A DNA stretch of 64,000 nt from Hyposmocoma kahamanoa (Eukaryota > Arthropoda > Insecta > Lepidoptera > Cosmopterigidae). Position numbers and translations under genes: made by a program. Below the pieces are notes generated by a model. It searched no databases, had not been told where the DNA came from, and worked only from the letters and a program-made list of their open reading frames with translations. Every line of letters starts with the position of its first letter. The stretch's first letter is position 1. Shown piece by piece: positions 20,991-31,335 of this stretch. The stretch covers positions 5,174,694 through 5,238,693 of the forward strand of contig NW_020654422.1 of the NCBI RefSeq assembly GCF_003589595.1, given 5' to 3'.

Positions 20991-21479
20991 GTTAAACATA
21001 ACTAGTTGATGACTGCACCATTTGTTACATTTATGACCTTATTTCTTCTAAAGCAAATAGTCTACGATAAGTATATACATATATTCAAACGTTTCACACA
21101 TTGGACCCTTCACGTGACGTACGTGTGTCCTTAATGATTTTGGTACTTTTCTTTATTTTTATATATATTTATAATTTTTAAGTTTTTTTTTAAATGGTGG
21201 ATGAAAACACAGCACGGGCGTTAAAGATACCGTGTTGGGACGCTACGGCTTCTAAAGATTGTACGTGAAAGCGTGATGGTTTAAAGTATATTTTCGTAAA
21301 TGACATAGAATTCCATTTGAATCTAGAAGATAGCAGAGAGGAAAGTAGACATCCCATTATTCATACCTCCAATTCATACCAAATTCTCACTGAAAATCCC
21401 AAATAATATGATCTTTTCTTTTCTTTCTGTAAACAGGAATAATCAACAAGCTAAGTTAGGTGTACAATTATTTATACAA

Positions 21480-21700
21480 AGACCGAACACAATAAAAAAT
21501 ATTCGATCTGACAAGACTTGAACCTGCGTCTGTGTAATACCAGGGTGACAGCTCTACCAACTGAGCTACAAATCGAGTCAGCCGTTATTACAACTTTTTC
21601 TATGCGTTTGTTACAGATCTTTGTTTTTAGTTTTAACGGCTTTTTAGATCTATGAGAAATCTATTCTTTTTTTGAAAGTTTTTCTTCACTCAACCTTTGG
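21480..21700 (-). mobile_element. tRNA-headed SINE, family B, variant head
   Basis: Minus-strand reading gives ttgtagctcagttggtagag (box A, about 21558-21577) and caggttcaagtc (box B, about 21513-21524). The family B tail (cgaatattttttattgtgttcggtct) lies toward lower coordinates and the agatctttgtttttagtt side block above. The head differs from the tggcttagttggtatagc head of other B copies but resembles a functional tRNA. It is judged a SINE because of the shared flanks, not a free tRNA gene. Confidence 0.7.
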
Positions 21701-21701
21701 T

Positions 21702-21758
21702 ATTATCTCTTGTCCACCTATGGTACCTTTCAGCTACCAGAGGTGGACAAGAGATAAT
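21702..21758. repeat. 18-bp perfect inverted repeat (hairpin)
   Basis: The arms 21702-21719 (attatctcttgtccacct) and 21741-21758 are exact reverse complements around a 21-base loop, which itself has a short ggtac/gctacc pairing. A B-family-like tail (catgatgtctactaccat) follows directly. Confidence 0.88.
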
Positions 21759-22172
21759 AATTAATATCATGATGTCTACTACCATAAAATTTATTTATTT
21801 TTGTAAAATTACTACACTAGTTTCTTATAATTACTAAGAGTATTATACTGAGATACTACTCAGCTTGAATACAATTTTTTTCTCGTACTAAACGGTTAAT
21901 TTTGCTTGGGTCGAGCAACAGGGACATTGGCTTTATTTCAGAATTTCTTTTTTACACACGAAATTAAAGCTATTTTAAAAATGTAGATCATACACTATAC
22001 GTGTTGTATTTACTACAGTTGATATAAACACACATTGTAGTTGTACATTTTTGAAGTGGCATGGTTTGTTAAGCAAAATCTAAACCTTTTCAACAAATTA
22101 CAGATGTACATAGTAGAGGTGTAAGGGACCCAAATAGACTGGTGTATAATAATAAACCTAGATTGTGTTATT

Positions 22173-22714
22173 ACAAAAAAACAATGTAACGGTATGTGTG
22201 TCCGAATTTATAATGCTCTACCAAAAGACATTCAAACGTTACCAAATAATTTGTTCAGAAACAGACTTAGTGAATGGCTTAGAGACAAAAAATATTACAA
22301 AGTGACTGATTTTTTAGATAAATGTTGACATGAAATTAGTGCTAAATGTATTTTATAGTGTGACATAGAAGGTTATTATTTTGTTGTTTTTAATTGCCTG
22401 ATTATTCTTTGCTTCTTATCGGATGTCGACATGAAATTATAAGGTATATTTATGTTTAATGTAATCATGATGTATGACATTGAATAATTTGACATTGATA
22501 GTTTATTATTCTGTTGTTATTAATTAATTAATTGATTATTATTATTATTATTATTCCTTGTACACGTCCGATGACAATGCTATAATTAAACTAAAGTTAA
22601 GCAACATTTTGCATGCCTAGTCAGGTAAGACATGTGTTCTGTAATAATTGTTCCATCTTTCACACCATGTTTTAAGCAAATAAAATTTCATTTCATTTCA
22701 TTTCATTTCATTCA
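22173..22714 (+). mobile_element. 3' end of a CR1-type LINE with (TTTCA)n terminus
   Basis: A short pol C-terminus is readable at 22197-22328 (CVRIYNALPKDIQ, then NRLSEWLRDKKYY and a stop), followed by a ~350-base UTR with atgtcgacatgaaatta and tgttttaagcaaataaaa, and a terminal tandem run of ttca/tttca units (22686-22714). IYNALP matches the C-terminal signature of CR1-like RTs, whose copies often end in short tandem repeats. The body is truncated and the region upstream of 22190 contains a stop. Confidence 0.72.
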
Positions 22715-22921
22715 TAAACGAAATCATTCTCGTAGAATTTCGATGTAAGTTTGTGTGTTTTTCTATGGTGAACATTTTTAGGAATCGTGTTTTCACACAC
22801 ACCGTGTGGTAATCAGTGTATATCCTTAATTGTACTATATATTTTTCCAAAGTGATTTATTCAACATTTTCACTGTTATGCGGTATCAACCAAAACCATT
22901 TGAGGTTATATAGTCTCTTAA

Positions 22922-23003
22922 TACAAAGTTCGAACACAAATAAAAATCCCTTCAATTCGACAGGACTCGGAACTTGCGTCTGTGCCATACGAGAGCGACA
23001 TAA
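22922..23003 (-). mobile_element. SINE-B fragment, variant head
   Basis: On the minus strand: gacgcaagttccgagtcctg followed by tcgaattgaagggattttta and tgttcgaactttg. This is the box B and tail part of the same head variant as at 21480. Confidence 0.6.
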
Positions 23004-23698
23004 TAACATTTAAATGCCAATAAAACTAGGTTCCCGATTATTCATATCTATGTTCGCTATAAATTGTAGTTAATAATCGAGCACCAGCAATGTGGACATT
23101 CCTCTAAATAAACTTAATTATTCCCAGTATTCATTTTTCAGTGTCGCAAGGCCTTCAGTGTGCCAACTAAAAACTAATTAGTCTTTCAACGCGACGATCT
23201 ATTCTCATAGGAAGAGACAATATCGTGGGATCATTTCCGAGGGCCGTTTATCGTTGGGGAAAAATAAGACGCCGCCGGCGATTCATATTCATAATGTCGG
23301 GGAAATAATTAGTTTTCATTATTCAAGAGCGACCAGACTCTTCAGAGATTGTATACAGTGTATTGTAGTACGCAGTTATATATCTTCGACTGCACATGTT
23401 GCAACGTTTCATAGAAATTATGATTACAAGAACTTGATTGCTAAAAGTCGCTGTTCATTAATTACATTCATATAATATTTAAAAAAAAAGTTTTTTTTGA
23501 TTCTGGAATATAAGTAGAAATTTTGGTTAAAATTATTTTACGTATTGATTAACTAACAGTAGATAGAATATAATTACTGAAATGATTTTTTTTTTGTTCT
23601 TATAATGTATAAATTGACTGTGGATGTAACCAATAGTAGGAAAAGTAGCTATATGTAAATAAATACCAGATATTAGATGATACAAATAAAAGAAGTTT
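23004..23698. other. no recognised feature
   Basis: Includes a patch at 23220-23310 with higher GC (gacgccgccggcgattc) that could be a conserved non-coding island. The 73-codon plus frame at 23254 has no motif. Confidence 0.3.
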
Positions 23699-23993
23699 AG
23701 TAGCAGTAGAGCTTGTGAAATAGTTCGTCCAGGGAAGTACCGCCACTTTACCTATTTCTGCCACCAAGCAGGAACGTCAGGATTACTGTGTTTCAGTTTT
23801 GAAGGGCAATGGCAATAAAATAACAGCCACATAAGACTTATTAACTTATGTCTCAGGGTGTCCCAAAAAATAGCAGTATCCCTAAGGTAATTATGCTTTA
23901 TAGCTATAATTGGCACTGCAACTGTTATGGAGTGCTGGCATAAGCGTACTGCTTATGACCAGGCGCACTGCTTGTTCGTTACGCTACTTGGTA
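23699..23993 (+). mobile_element. S1 element interrupted at its 3' end by mariner
   Basis: From tagtagcagtagagcttgtg to ctacttggta (consensus cacttgatatcataaaa). The copy stops at a TA where the mariner end cgtgaggcgcactatgactt begins. Confidence 0.82.
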
Positions 23994-24654
23994 CGTGAGG
24001 CGCACTATGACTTTCCGGAATGAATGTAAAAAATTCTATAAATAGTTAGAAATGAATTTATTGTTTCTCAAAATATTCTCCGTTAGCGTTAATCCACTTT
24101 TTCATACGAACGAACCAATTTTGAAAACATTTATTCCACTCCTTCGTGACAATCTCTGAAACATTTTTTTCATACTCTTCGACAGCTTCTTCAAGTGATG
24201 CTAATCGTTGACTGCGTAACTGGTTCTTAATTTTTGGAAATAAATAAAAGTCACAAGGTGCCAGGTCGAGACTGTGCGCGAGATGGCTCTTAAGGTCAAC
24301 ATTGTTCACCTTCGAAAATTCATTTGTCTGTCTGGCCGTGTGAGAACTGACATTATCGTAGTGCAAGATGATACGGCGTTTACGGTTATTTTTACAGAGT
24401 TTGTCAATAACTTCCGGCAAACAAATGGTCGTGTACCAATCACTATTCACGGTACAACGATTCTCCAAAGCAACAGTAGCCACGTCTCCAGTTTTATTAA
24501 AAAGGAAGCAATCATCCGCTTAGAGGCCATTTGCACGCGCGCCATTTTGGTTGGTTTCGGCTTATCTCGAAAGACGCTCGATTGCTGCTTTTTTTATCAT
24601 AACTATAAATCCATATTTCGTCACCTGTTACTATGTCCCACACCAAATTTGACG
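23994..24654 (-). mobile_element. mariner DNA transposon, 3' half only
   Basis: Left terminal region gcgcactatgactttccgg (about 24000-24018) corresponds to the inverted repeat of the mariner at 10600. The transposase is read on the minus strand. The element stops after accaaatttgacg at 24654, about half way through the gene, and unrelated sequence follows. The missing 5' half of the same family is found at 57219-57845, starting with the same ten bases. Confidence 0.9.
24058..24654 (-). pseudogene. mariner transposase, C-terminal half
   Basis: The frame 24483-24058 has NSDWYTTICLPEVIDKL, ILHYDNVSSHTARQTNEF (second catalytic aspartate kept), LDLAPCDFYLFPKIKNQLR (third aspartate kept) and the normal family C-terminus ANGEYFEKQ with stop. 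The upstream part (to 24654) holds TGDEIWIYSYDKK with the first aspartate, in another frame because of a shift between 24512 and 24483. All three catalytic acids are therefore present, but the N-terminal DNA-binding domain is missing and the gene is frameshifted. Confidence 0.9.
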
Positions 24655-24679
24655 TGACGATTTTAAATATACATGATAT

Positions 24680-24850
24680 CACTTGGTTAGGAATTTCCTG
24701 TGTTATGAGTACAAGTGCAGTACAAATTACCCAGAATACCCACAGCACAGCCTGTTTAGAAAGGTTCGACTAAACGAACTAGGAATCGGGCCCGGGACCT
24801 CCTCATTTCGTGCCGAGAATGCAAAACTCTGAGCCACCGTGGTCGTCATT
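24680..24850 (-). mobile_element. tRNA-headed SINE, family C
   Basis: Minus-strand reading: head gacgaccacggtggctcaga, box B-like ggtcccgggcccgattcc, body with gctgtgggtattctggg and the tail cacaggaaattcc. The head lies next to box-A-like gtggctcagagttttgc. Confidence 0.7.
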
Positions 24851-25006
24851 CATTATTTTAACAGTAAAATCTACATTTTGAAGAAACCTTCATGCAGTTA
24901 ATACTCATAAAAATCTTCGAAGACACGTTGAAGCTGACGATTCGCGATACTTATAATAATATTATTACTAGTGCAGTTGTATGGTCTCATACATTCTTCG
25001 GTATAA

Positions 25007-25310
25007 TTTTTTTTATAATATCAAGTAACGAACAGGTCGAGCGCCTGATGATAAGTTACACGCCTGCCCATAACAGTTGCAGTGCCACTCAGACCTACAA
25101 ATCGCAAAGATCTGAGGGGCACTGCCACTGCGCCCGTCACCCTGATGTATAAGTTGACAAGTTCCATATGCCTGTTATTTCACCAGCACCCTTACCCTTC
25201 AATACTGGAACACAGTCATGCTGACATTACTGCTTGGCGGCACAAATAGGTAAGATGACGACAGTACTTCCCTGGACGAACTCTTTCATAAGGAGCTCTC
25301 CTGTTACCAT
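25007..25310 (-). mobile_element. S1 SINE-like element
   Basis: Near-complete minus-sense copy: T-run at 25007, acaggtcgagcgcctgatga, cagtgccactcagac, cactgcgcccgtcaccctga, gacattactgcttggcgg and gaactctttcataaggagc. Confidence 0.85.
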
Positions 25311-26050
25311 AACTACGAGAATATATATAATATTGGTTTCATTCATTATTTTTTAATTTATTTTCAAATCGTGTCTCCTCAAATTCACAATTTTGAGTTA
25401 CGACAGTATTTGTTTTCATGTGCGAGTCATATATGAAAAAAGGCAGCCGATACAAGAGAACTTTGCAAAATTATAAGAAGAAGATTTTCTGCATTATATT
25501 AGAATGTGACATGTCATCGCGACGATGTTGAGTCGAAGGCAAATAAATCTTCACGAGGCAAACAGTGTTGAGAAAACGGAATGGTTATTTCTCGCAGATA
25601 GTTTAGGAGCTGTGACTCAATCTTAATTGTACGTTTCTAAGGTACACTCCCGGACATACAATTCGAGCCACCTAGCATTTTGTTAGTGTTAAATGCCCTA
25701 AGTTTAAACAATGTTTGTTTGAACTATTGCGCAATTTTGAAACTGATATACTAAACGACATTTCCGTAAGTCTTTGTTGAAAATTTGAATTTGTTAAACC
25801 AGGAAAAACTTTTTCTTCGTTGATAACAATGTTTTTGAACTCTATCTCTTTAAGAATAAAAATGCAAATTGACTCGAATTGTGTGCCCGGCAGTGTATAT
25901 ATATAAATATTTTATGTACGAGTGGCAGTCCAGCAGAAAAACATGTGCGACTGGAAGTATTTTCTATGCAGATTTAGATTTTGTGTAATGATACACCAAC
26001 AGTTAATTTTTATGTAAAATAGGCTCAGGTTTTTTCACAATCATCAAAAA
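25311..26050. other. no recognised feature
   Basis: AT-rich DNA between two S1 copies. Two similar phrases (ctcccggacatacaattcga at 25646 and actcgaattgtgtgcccggcag at 25872) form an imperfect inverted pair about 250 bases apart, which could mark a small MITE. Confidence 0.3.
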
Positions 26051-26346
26051 AAGAGCTAGCTCCTTGTGAAAGAGTTCGTCCAATGAAGTCCTCTAACTTT
26101 AATCTATTTCTGCCGCCAAGCAGTAATGTGACCATTACTACGATCCAGTTTTGAAGGGTAAGGATGCTGGTGAACTGGACTGGGACTTATCAACGTACGT
26201 CTCAGGGTGACGGGCACAGTGCCACTGCCCCTGAAATGTTTGTGATTTAAAGCTCTGAGTGGCACTGCAACTGTTCTACTCAAAAGGTATGTTGCTTACA
26301 ATCAGACTCACAACTTGTTCATCCTGTCCTTTGGCATCATGAAAAT
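26051..26346 (+). mobile_element. S1 SINE-like element
   Basis: From gagctagctccttgtgaaag to cctttggcatcatgaaaataa. It contains gccgccaagcagtaatgtg, gggtgacgggcacagtgcc and tttaaagctctgagtggcac. Confidence 0.83.
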
Positions 26347-26449
26347 AAAGTGTATCAGGCAAATGCTCCAGCAACGTGCATACGAAATACAAAAGCGACA
26401 TAAAGGTACTTTCCCGCGGTCAGACATGGGTCAGATACAGATGGGTCAT

Positions 26450-26451
<2 letters not shown>

Positions 26452-26491
<40 letters not shown>
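26452..26491. repeat. TA dinucleotide microsatellite
   Basis: About 40 bases of almost pure TA, with one TAT-TATA interruption at the left. Confidence 0.95.
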
Positions 26492-26493
<2 letters not shown>

Positions 26494-26663
26494 CTGGCTA
26501 GAAACTGCATATATTAAATATTCGAACAATTATGATATATTATCCTTAACTATGTCTTTCTTCGTGGAACATGAAATACCAAGTAGAGTATATATTTTTC
26601 CTCGGTATTCTCGAGAGGTTAATTTGCTACTCGTTGTCAAAATGATCAATTCCCTATAAACGT

Positions 26664-26727
26664 GGGAGAAATATGTCGTAATATTATATTTCTTGTTAGA
26701 AATATAATATGGCGACATATTTCTCCC
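26664..26727. repeat. 30-bp inverted repeat with 4-base loop
   Basis: The arms 26664-26693 and 26698-26727 are reverse complements except for two adjacent mismatches; the loop is tgtt. The flanks also show partial complementarity (tgatcaattccct left, agggatca right), so the stem may extend. It is the tightest hairpin in the window. Confidence 0.92.
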
Positions 26728-27010
26728 ATCAGGGATCACATACCCTTAGCACAAACAAAAATGGATATATTTAGGGTGCTTAATGTGCTTATTTTGCATG
26801 TGTTGATGATGACATGAAACAGCAAAACCATCTTGGTATTTTTCTCCCGGCACAAATACGAGTACACGAGATATAACACAGAGATTCAGTCAAACTCTAG
26901 CTGGTGATCATTTTCATGACATCAATTAGCATAAACAAAATAACTCGCGGGAAAAAAATGTAAATTCTAAGATCAAACGAAATGTGAATCAAAAATTTAG
27001 AAGGCGACAT

Positions 27011-27076
27011 TTTTTTAATACCAAGAGACGGGACTAACAAGTCGTGCGCCTGTGGTAAGCGACACTCCTATCTATT
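27011..27076 (-). mobile_element. S1 element, terminal fragment
   Basis: Only the A-tail end of S1 in minus orientation: tttttt, gagacgggactaacaagtcg and tgcgcctgtggtaagcgaca. Confidence 0.7.
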
Positions 27077-27480
27077 ATATTAAATTTAGAAAAAAAATGT
27101 AGATCATGTAGTTTATTAACATAAATTCGTCCACTATCTGAACTTTTGTTACATAACGTACTTTGCATAACAAATTAACTATCACTTCCTTCAATCTAAT
27201 TTCTCACACAATTACAACACAAACTAAAGCAGTCATTTCTGAGTCGATAGACATTTTTCTTCGAGTAATTAACGAGCGTTAGAAATAATATCGAGTGAGA
27301 TATCGCCCGATTGGTCGATCTAATGGGGTGTAAAATTAATCCCCTACAGTTTTTGACAGTTTTCTATTAATCGTGAAAATTAATAAATCTTCGGGCGCTA
27401 GCTGATAATATGTACGTTGAGAAATACAGCACGCAATTTGATGCCATGCTAATAGATTAAGTAATGATTAAATTTTTTTA
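27077..27480. other. no recognised feature
   Basis: Mostly AT-rich. The part near 27290-27360 (gagatatcgcccgattggtc) is not repeated elsewhere in the window. Confidence 0.35.
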
Positions 27481-27484
27481 TCCT

Positions 27485-28000
27485 AAACTCTACCTCTGTG
27501 TTTATTTATTTGTTATTTATTTATTAATTACATATTGCTTACAGTCAACCCAAACGCAATAGTGAGACTTAAAGCTAAATGAACAAACAATATTAAGTAA
27601 ATTACAATATTGAATAAAATATGAAACTTGATAAAATTTTAAATACAATACAACAACATCAACAATTAATTATTACAAATTAACAGCAATGAAAAAATAA
27701 ATAAAATTCATTGGGTTCTTATATTTTAAACTAGCACGTAATACCTATTACGTAATGCTGCTGTCTCCAGTCAAGAACTCCAGATAGCGTCCTGCGGAAA
27801 ACATAAATTTTGATTCTGAGCATGCAAAAGGTCCAACGAGAAATCAAAGTTAAGCAACTGATTTAGGTACTTAAGTGCTCGGGTCAGAGGGGCCATCTTA
27901 CTCACTCTACATCGTGAGGTAGGTATTGCAAATAACTTTATTTTATGAAGTCGCACCAAATTAGTTCTACGTACGAAAAAGCGTATCTTGGACAACAAAA
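27485..28000 (-). mobile_element. probable 3' end of a non-LTR retrotransposon
   Basis: The minus frame 27998-27771 reads RTNLVRLHKIKLFAIPTSRC, APLTRALKYLNQLLN and a stop. The order (basic segment, P.SR, P..R...YLN, then DLL) resembles the extreme C-terminus of Jockey/R1-type pol proteins. It is followed by a ~250-base UTR ending in a TTTATTTA-rich terminus (27497-27530; aataaataaata on the sense strand). The RT core is absent, so assignment is by C-terminal pattern only. Confidence 0.5.
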
Positions 28001-28542
28001 ATGGGTTGTATATTGTTCCCGTACCAGATGAAACTGTAGCTGTGTATCTAAATAGCTACAGTTCATATAGAAAAGATACAATTTACCTTAACAACTGCAA
28101 GCATTATAGCAATTCAAAAAGCTTGAACAATATAGTCACGTTCTCTCAGCATTTACGCTCAAAACTGATTAAATTTAGGTACTAAAAACCTACTGAATTA
28201 CACTTTGTGAGAACTAAAAAATTGTGGAAACTGTGGAAAAATTTCCACTAAATGCTATAAGCCTTCATTTAATTTTTGTCTTCTGTGATCTCGTGCCAAA
28301 GTGCAACGTCCCTTTCATTGGCGGAAATTTGCATGAATAATTTCCAGGAGATCTAACGTCCACCTACTCGTTGCGGTTTAGGGTGCATACAGACCGAAAT
28401 TGTGATAGTTTTTGGTTGAAAACTTGTCAGTTTTCTACACGGTGTGTCTTTTACATTCTCCTAACAATAAAAAAGTATGAAAGAAAAAACTACAGTCTAT
28501 TGTACCTGACTTTTGGGGACATTATTTATATTGATTTTATCG

Positions 28543-28850
28543 AATATCATGATGTTTAACTACCATGATATTCGAGTATTTTTTGTGAAATTACTCCACC
28601 AGTTTATTATAAACACAAACAAAAATTTCTTCGAACCAGCGCCTTAAGCATACTGTACCTAAAGCTCTCACAACTGAGCAACGGAACGAACTGGCAAATC
28701 ATACACATTTTTCTATGTGCTTATTGTAGATCTTTATTTTTGGTTTTTAGTAACTTTATACCGTAACGCCATCTGTGGGAAGTCTATGAAATCTATTCCG
28801 TATGAATTTTTCTACATGTTTTTTACACTGAATTTTTTTATTTAGTTTTT
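28543..28850 (-). mobile_element. tRNA-headed SINE, family B, third head variant
   Basis: Minus-strand reading: tttcatagacttcccacaga, ggcgttacggta, an agatctacaat block, gttccgttgctcagttgtga (box A) and ggcgctggttcgaagaaat (box B-like), then the B tail with aaactggtggagtaatttca and a small terminal hairpin (cgaatatcatg...catgatattcg, about 28539-28572). Confidence 0.65.
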
Positions 28851-28934
28851 TCGGCTTTTATCGCCGCAAGCAAAAGCAATGAGAAACATAAGAAACTTAC
28901 GGCAATCTGTAACAAACACTGAAAAAATCATAAG

Positions 28935-29065
28935 GTTACTGATACGACCTGTAAGTTAGTTGATAGAGCGGTAGCCCTAGTATGACATACAGACACAGGT
29001 CTGAGCCCTGTCAAACCGAGAGAATTTTTCTTTATGTTCAATCTTTGTATCAATAATTTTAATAT
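28935..29065 (+). mobile_element. SINE-B fragment, variant head
   Basis: Plus copy with gttagttgatagagcggtag (box A-like), cacaggtctgagccctgtca (box B region) and gagaatttttctttatgttc. It matches the head variant at 21480. Confidence 0.6.
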
Positions 29066-29285
29066 TATATTTAATAATACAAAGATCGAACACTCAGAAA
29101 AAAATCCTTCGATACGGCCGGATTCGAACCGACATCTTCTAGCTTACCATGCCAGACGCTATACCAACTAAGCCACAGAACGAACCAGTGGACCTTTTTC
29201 TATGTGCATGCGTCGTATCTTTGTATTTAGTTTTTTCAACGACTTTTTAGTCGTAGCGCCATCTATGAGAAAACTATGAAAGTCC
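29066..29285 (-). mobile_element. tRNA-headed SINE, family B
   Basis: Minus-sense copy with attcgaaccgaca (box B complement, about 29120-29132), ctataccaactaagccaca (box A complement, about 29159-29177) and the 5' block ttagtcgtagcgccatctat. It forms an inverted repeat of about 150 bases with the plus copy at 29458-29615. Confidence 0.85.
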
Positions 29286-29313
29286 TGGCCAGAGATGTCG
29301 CTATTCGCTGTAT

Positions 29314-29440
29314 ATTAAATTTTTATTGAATTGATATCCAATTATTTTTTGTGAAATCACTCCACTAGTTTGTTATATTTATTAATACAAAAATCAAACA
29401 CTCCTTCACTCCCACAAAAATTCCTTCGATCCGGTGATCC
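29314..29440 (-). mobile_element. SINE-B tail fragment
   Basis: Minus-sense tail only: from ttattgaattgatatcc through ccactagtttgttatattta to ttccttcgatccgg. The first 75 bases are an almost exact inverted repeat (one mismatch seen) of 29606-29681. Confidence 0.8.
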
Positions 29441-29446
29441 GATGAA

Positions 29447-29690
29447 AAAGAAAGAAACAAAGATACGACGCATGCACATAGAAAAATTCGTGAGGTCCGC
29501 TGGTTCGTTCCGTGGCTTAGTTGGTATAGCGTCTGGCACGGTAAGCTAGAAGACGTCGGTTCGAATCCGGCCGGATCGAAGGAATTTTTTCTGAGTGTTC
29601 GATCTTTGTATTAATAAATATAACAAACTAGTGGAGTGATTTCACAAAAAATAATTGAATATCAATTCAATAAAAATTTAAAATTTTAAT
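29447..29690 (+). mobile_element. tRNA-headed SINE, family B, best-preserved copy
   Basis: Plus-sense copy: agatacgacgcatgcacata, ggttcgttccgtggcttagt (box A within), ggttcgaatccggcc (box B, 29558-29572), ggatcgaaggaattttttct, gttcgatctttgtattaata and aactagtggagtgatttcac. The tRNA-like segment (29508-29580) has the spacing of a tRNA gene, but no cloverleaf was verified. Confidence 0.85.
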
Positions 29691-30494
29691 ATTATTTACA
29701 GCTAATTTATTACACTGAAAATAGGTTTTTTTGTATTTAGGTCTAGAGATGATATTAAACTAGGTTAAAGCCTATAATCGCCGTGATTTGCTTTCAGACA
29801 CGGATCCGACAACTCTTGTATTGATGCGATACAATACAATTTACTTTTTCACTAAAAAGAAATTCTATTCGTCAAAGAAAGCAGCAGCAGCAGATTGTCG
29901 AAAAAAATTGTCGACTCTGCTGTCACTAAGCTGGTGTGAAGGCAGCTTTACGGGTGATTCTATTTACGCCAGCAATTCCCACAAATTGTATCCCCAAAAG
30001 TGAACTGATGATAGGTACGAGCCTCGACGAGTTCATTCGGGTTTTTTTCGGACCACCCGAACGCACGTCGGCTTCGGCCCCTATTAACTTAATTGCGACC
30101 GCCAGTCCATTCGCACTTCATTTTATTCGCATAAAGAGTTTTATTTGCGTGCTCAAGTCGAACATTGCTTTAAAATTTTATATTTTATTAAAATATCCTC
30201 ACATTTGTTTTTTTATTTTCATTTAGTATACGAATATCTTCTCTTTTTTAAGCTAAAGGAAACTTCAAAATTCGAATATCCGTTTATAAATTTTAGACTA
30301 ATGCAAAAACCTGGGAAAAACTGTCAATTGTCAGTTTTGTTTTTATAATAAATTCGTAAGGACCAGCGCCCACTGACGGGATGGGACGGCAAGGGATTTT
30401 TAGGTGAAGAATAGTAAGTACCTTAAGAAATAATTAGAACCTTAAGATTATGACACCTATAGTTGTAATTTTTATAATGATCGTAGTTGCAAAA
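29691..30494. other. no recognised gene; one GC-richer patch
   Basis: AT-rich except for 29930-30125, where gacgagttcattcgggtttt and gcacgtcggcttcggcccc stand out. The frames here (29936-30226) have no motif. It is not repeated in the window, so it may be unique host sequence. Confidence 0.3.
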
Positions 30495-30695
30495 TAAAAG
30501 TGCAGTATGCTTAGGTATGCCAAGCCAGGCTTGAGGATGCTGAGGCAGCCTTGGAGATGCTTCGACAGCCTTGGGAATGCTTCGGCAGCCTTAGGGATGC
30601 TTCTGGAACCTTGGGGACGCTTCAGCCGCCTTGGGTATGCTTCGGCAGCCTTGCGGATGCCGCGGCAGCCTTTGGGTTTGCTTCGGCAACCTTTG
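30495..30695. repeat. 20-bp GC-rich minisatellite, about 9 units
   Basis: The unit is close to ggatgcttcggcagccttgg and repeats with an exact 20-base period from about 30515 to 30694, with more degenerate copies before it. Frames stay open across it on both strands because stops are absent from the unit, but a 20-base period rotates the reading frame, so a coding role is unlikely. Confidence 0.9.
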
Positions 30696-31335
30696 TCTTC
30701 GGAAAGCTGAGTGTGACAATCTGGGTATGAGGGGTGAAGGGGGGCACGCACGACAAGAATAATCTTATATATATATGACGGATCTTATATACACGTCTTT
30801 CACAATTTTCAAGGCTCTTGCAACAAGTAGAATAAATTTCGCCATATCCTCGTTTGTACCAACATTACTCTTTAAACAAGCCTGCGTTTATTTAAGAACA
30901 AACAAAGTTTCTAATAACTCATACTCGAACAGACGGTAATATATTTCCTACCTAAAACATACAATCTAATAAGACATTAAACTCCACAGTTAGGGGCACC
31001 CCAAACTTAACTACGGTACAGCAATACTAGAGATACCTACCTATTGCTACGTCATTTATAAAATGCAAAAATCCGTTGCAAAGCTGAATGCTACAAAAAA
31101 CTTTTCTCTACGCGCCATAAATAATTCTTTTTTTTTTTAATGGTAACTTGTACTTGTTTATTGCAATATATTTAACATAGACGCACTCACACATTTTAAT
31201 TTCATGTTCACTTTGTCAATATTATAAGGAGACTCGTGTTTGTAAAATCAGATGTGTAAAATAATGATAGTAAATGGTTTTAAAAACTAAATCGCACACA
31301 GAAATATGAACAAAGTAATAATGTGCCAAAGATTA
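30696..31335. other. no recognised feature
   Basis: AT-rich single-copy-looking DNA. Confidence 0.35.

Noticed and set aside
21500..21580. A minus-strand tRNA gene (tagctcagttggtagagc, ggttcaagtc)
   Set aside because: Flanks match SINE-B copies, and the cloverleaf stems were not convincing by eye; kept as a SINE head.
22686..22714. CRISPR-like or regulatory array
   Set aside because: It is a simple (TTTCA)n terminus of a LINE with no spacers; no CRISPR-type array was seen anywhere in the window.
29508..29580. A tRNA gene (box A and box B in correct spacing)
   Set aside because: The same segment with the same flanks recurs in several copies and is the head of SINE-B; no evidence for an independent tRNA gene.
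30434..30751. A 105-codon minus frame and a 67-codon plus frame
   Set aside because: Both are readings through the 20-bp minisatellite, whose period is not a multiple of three.
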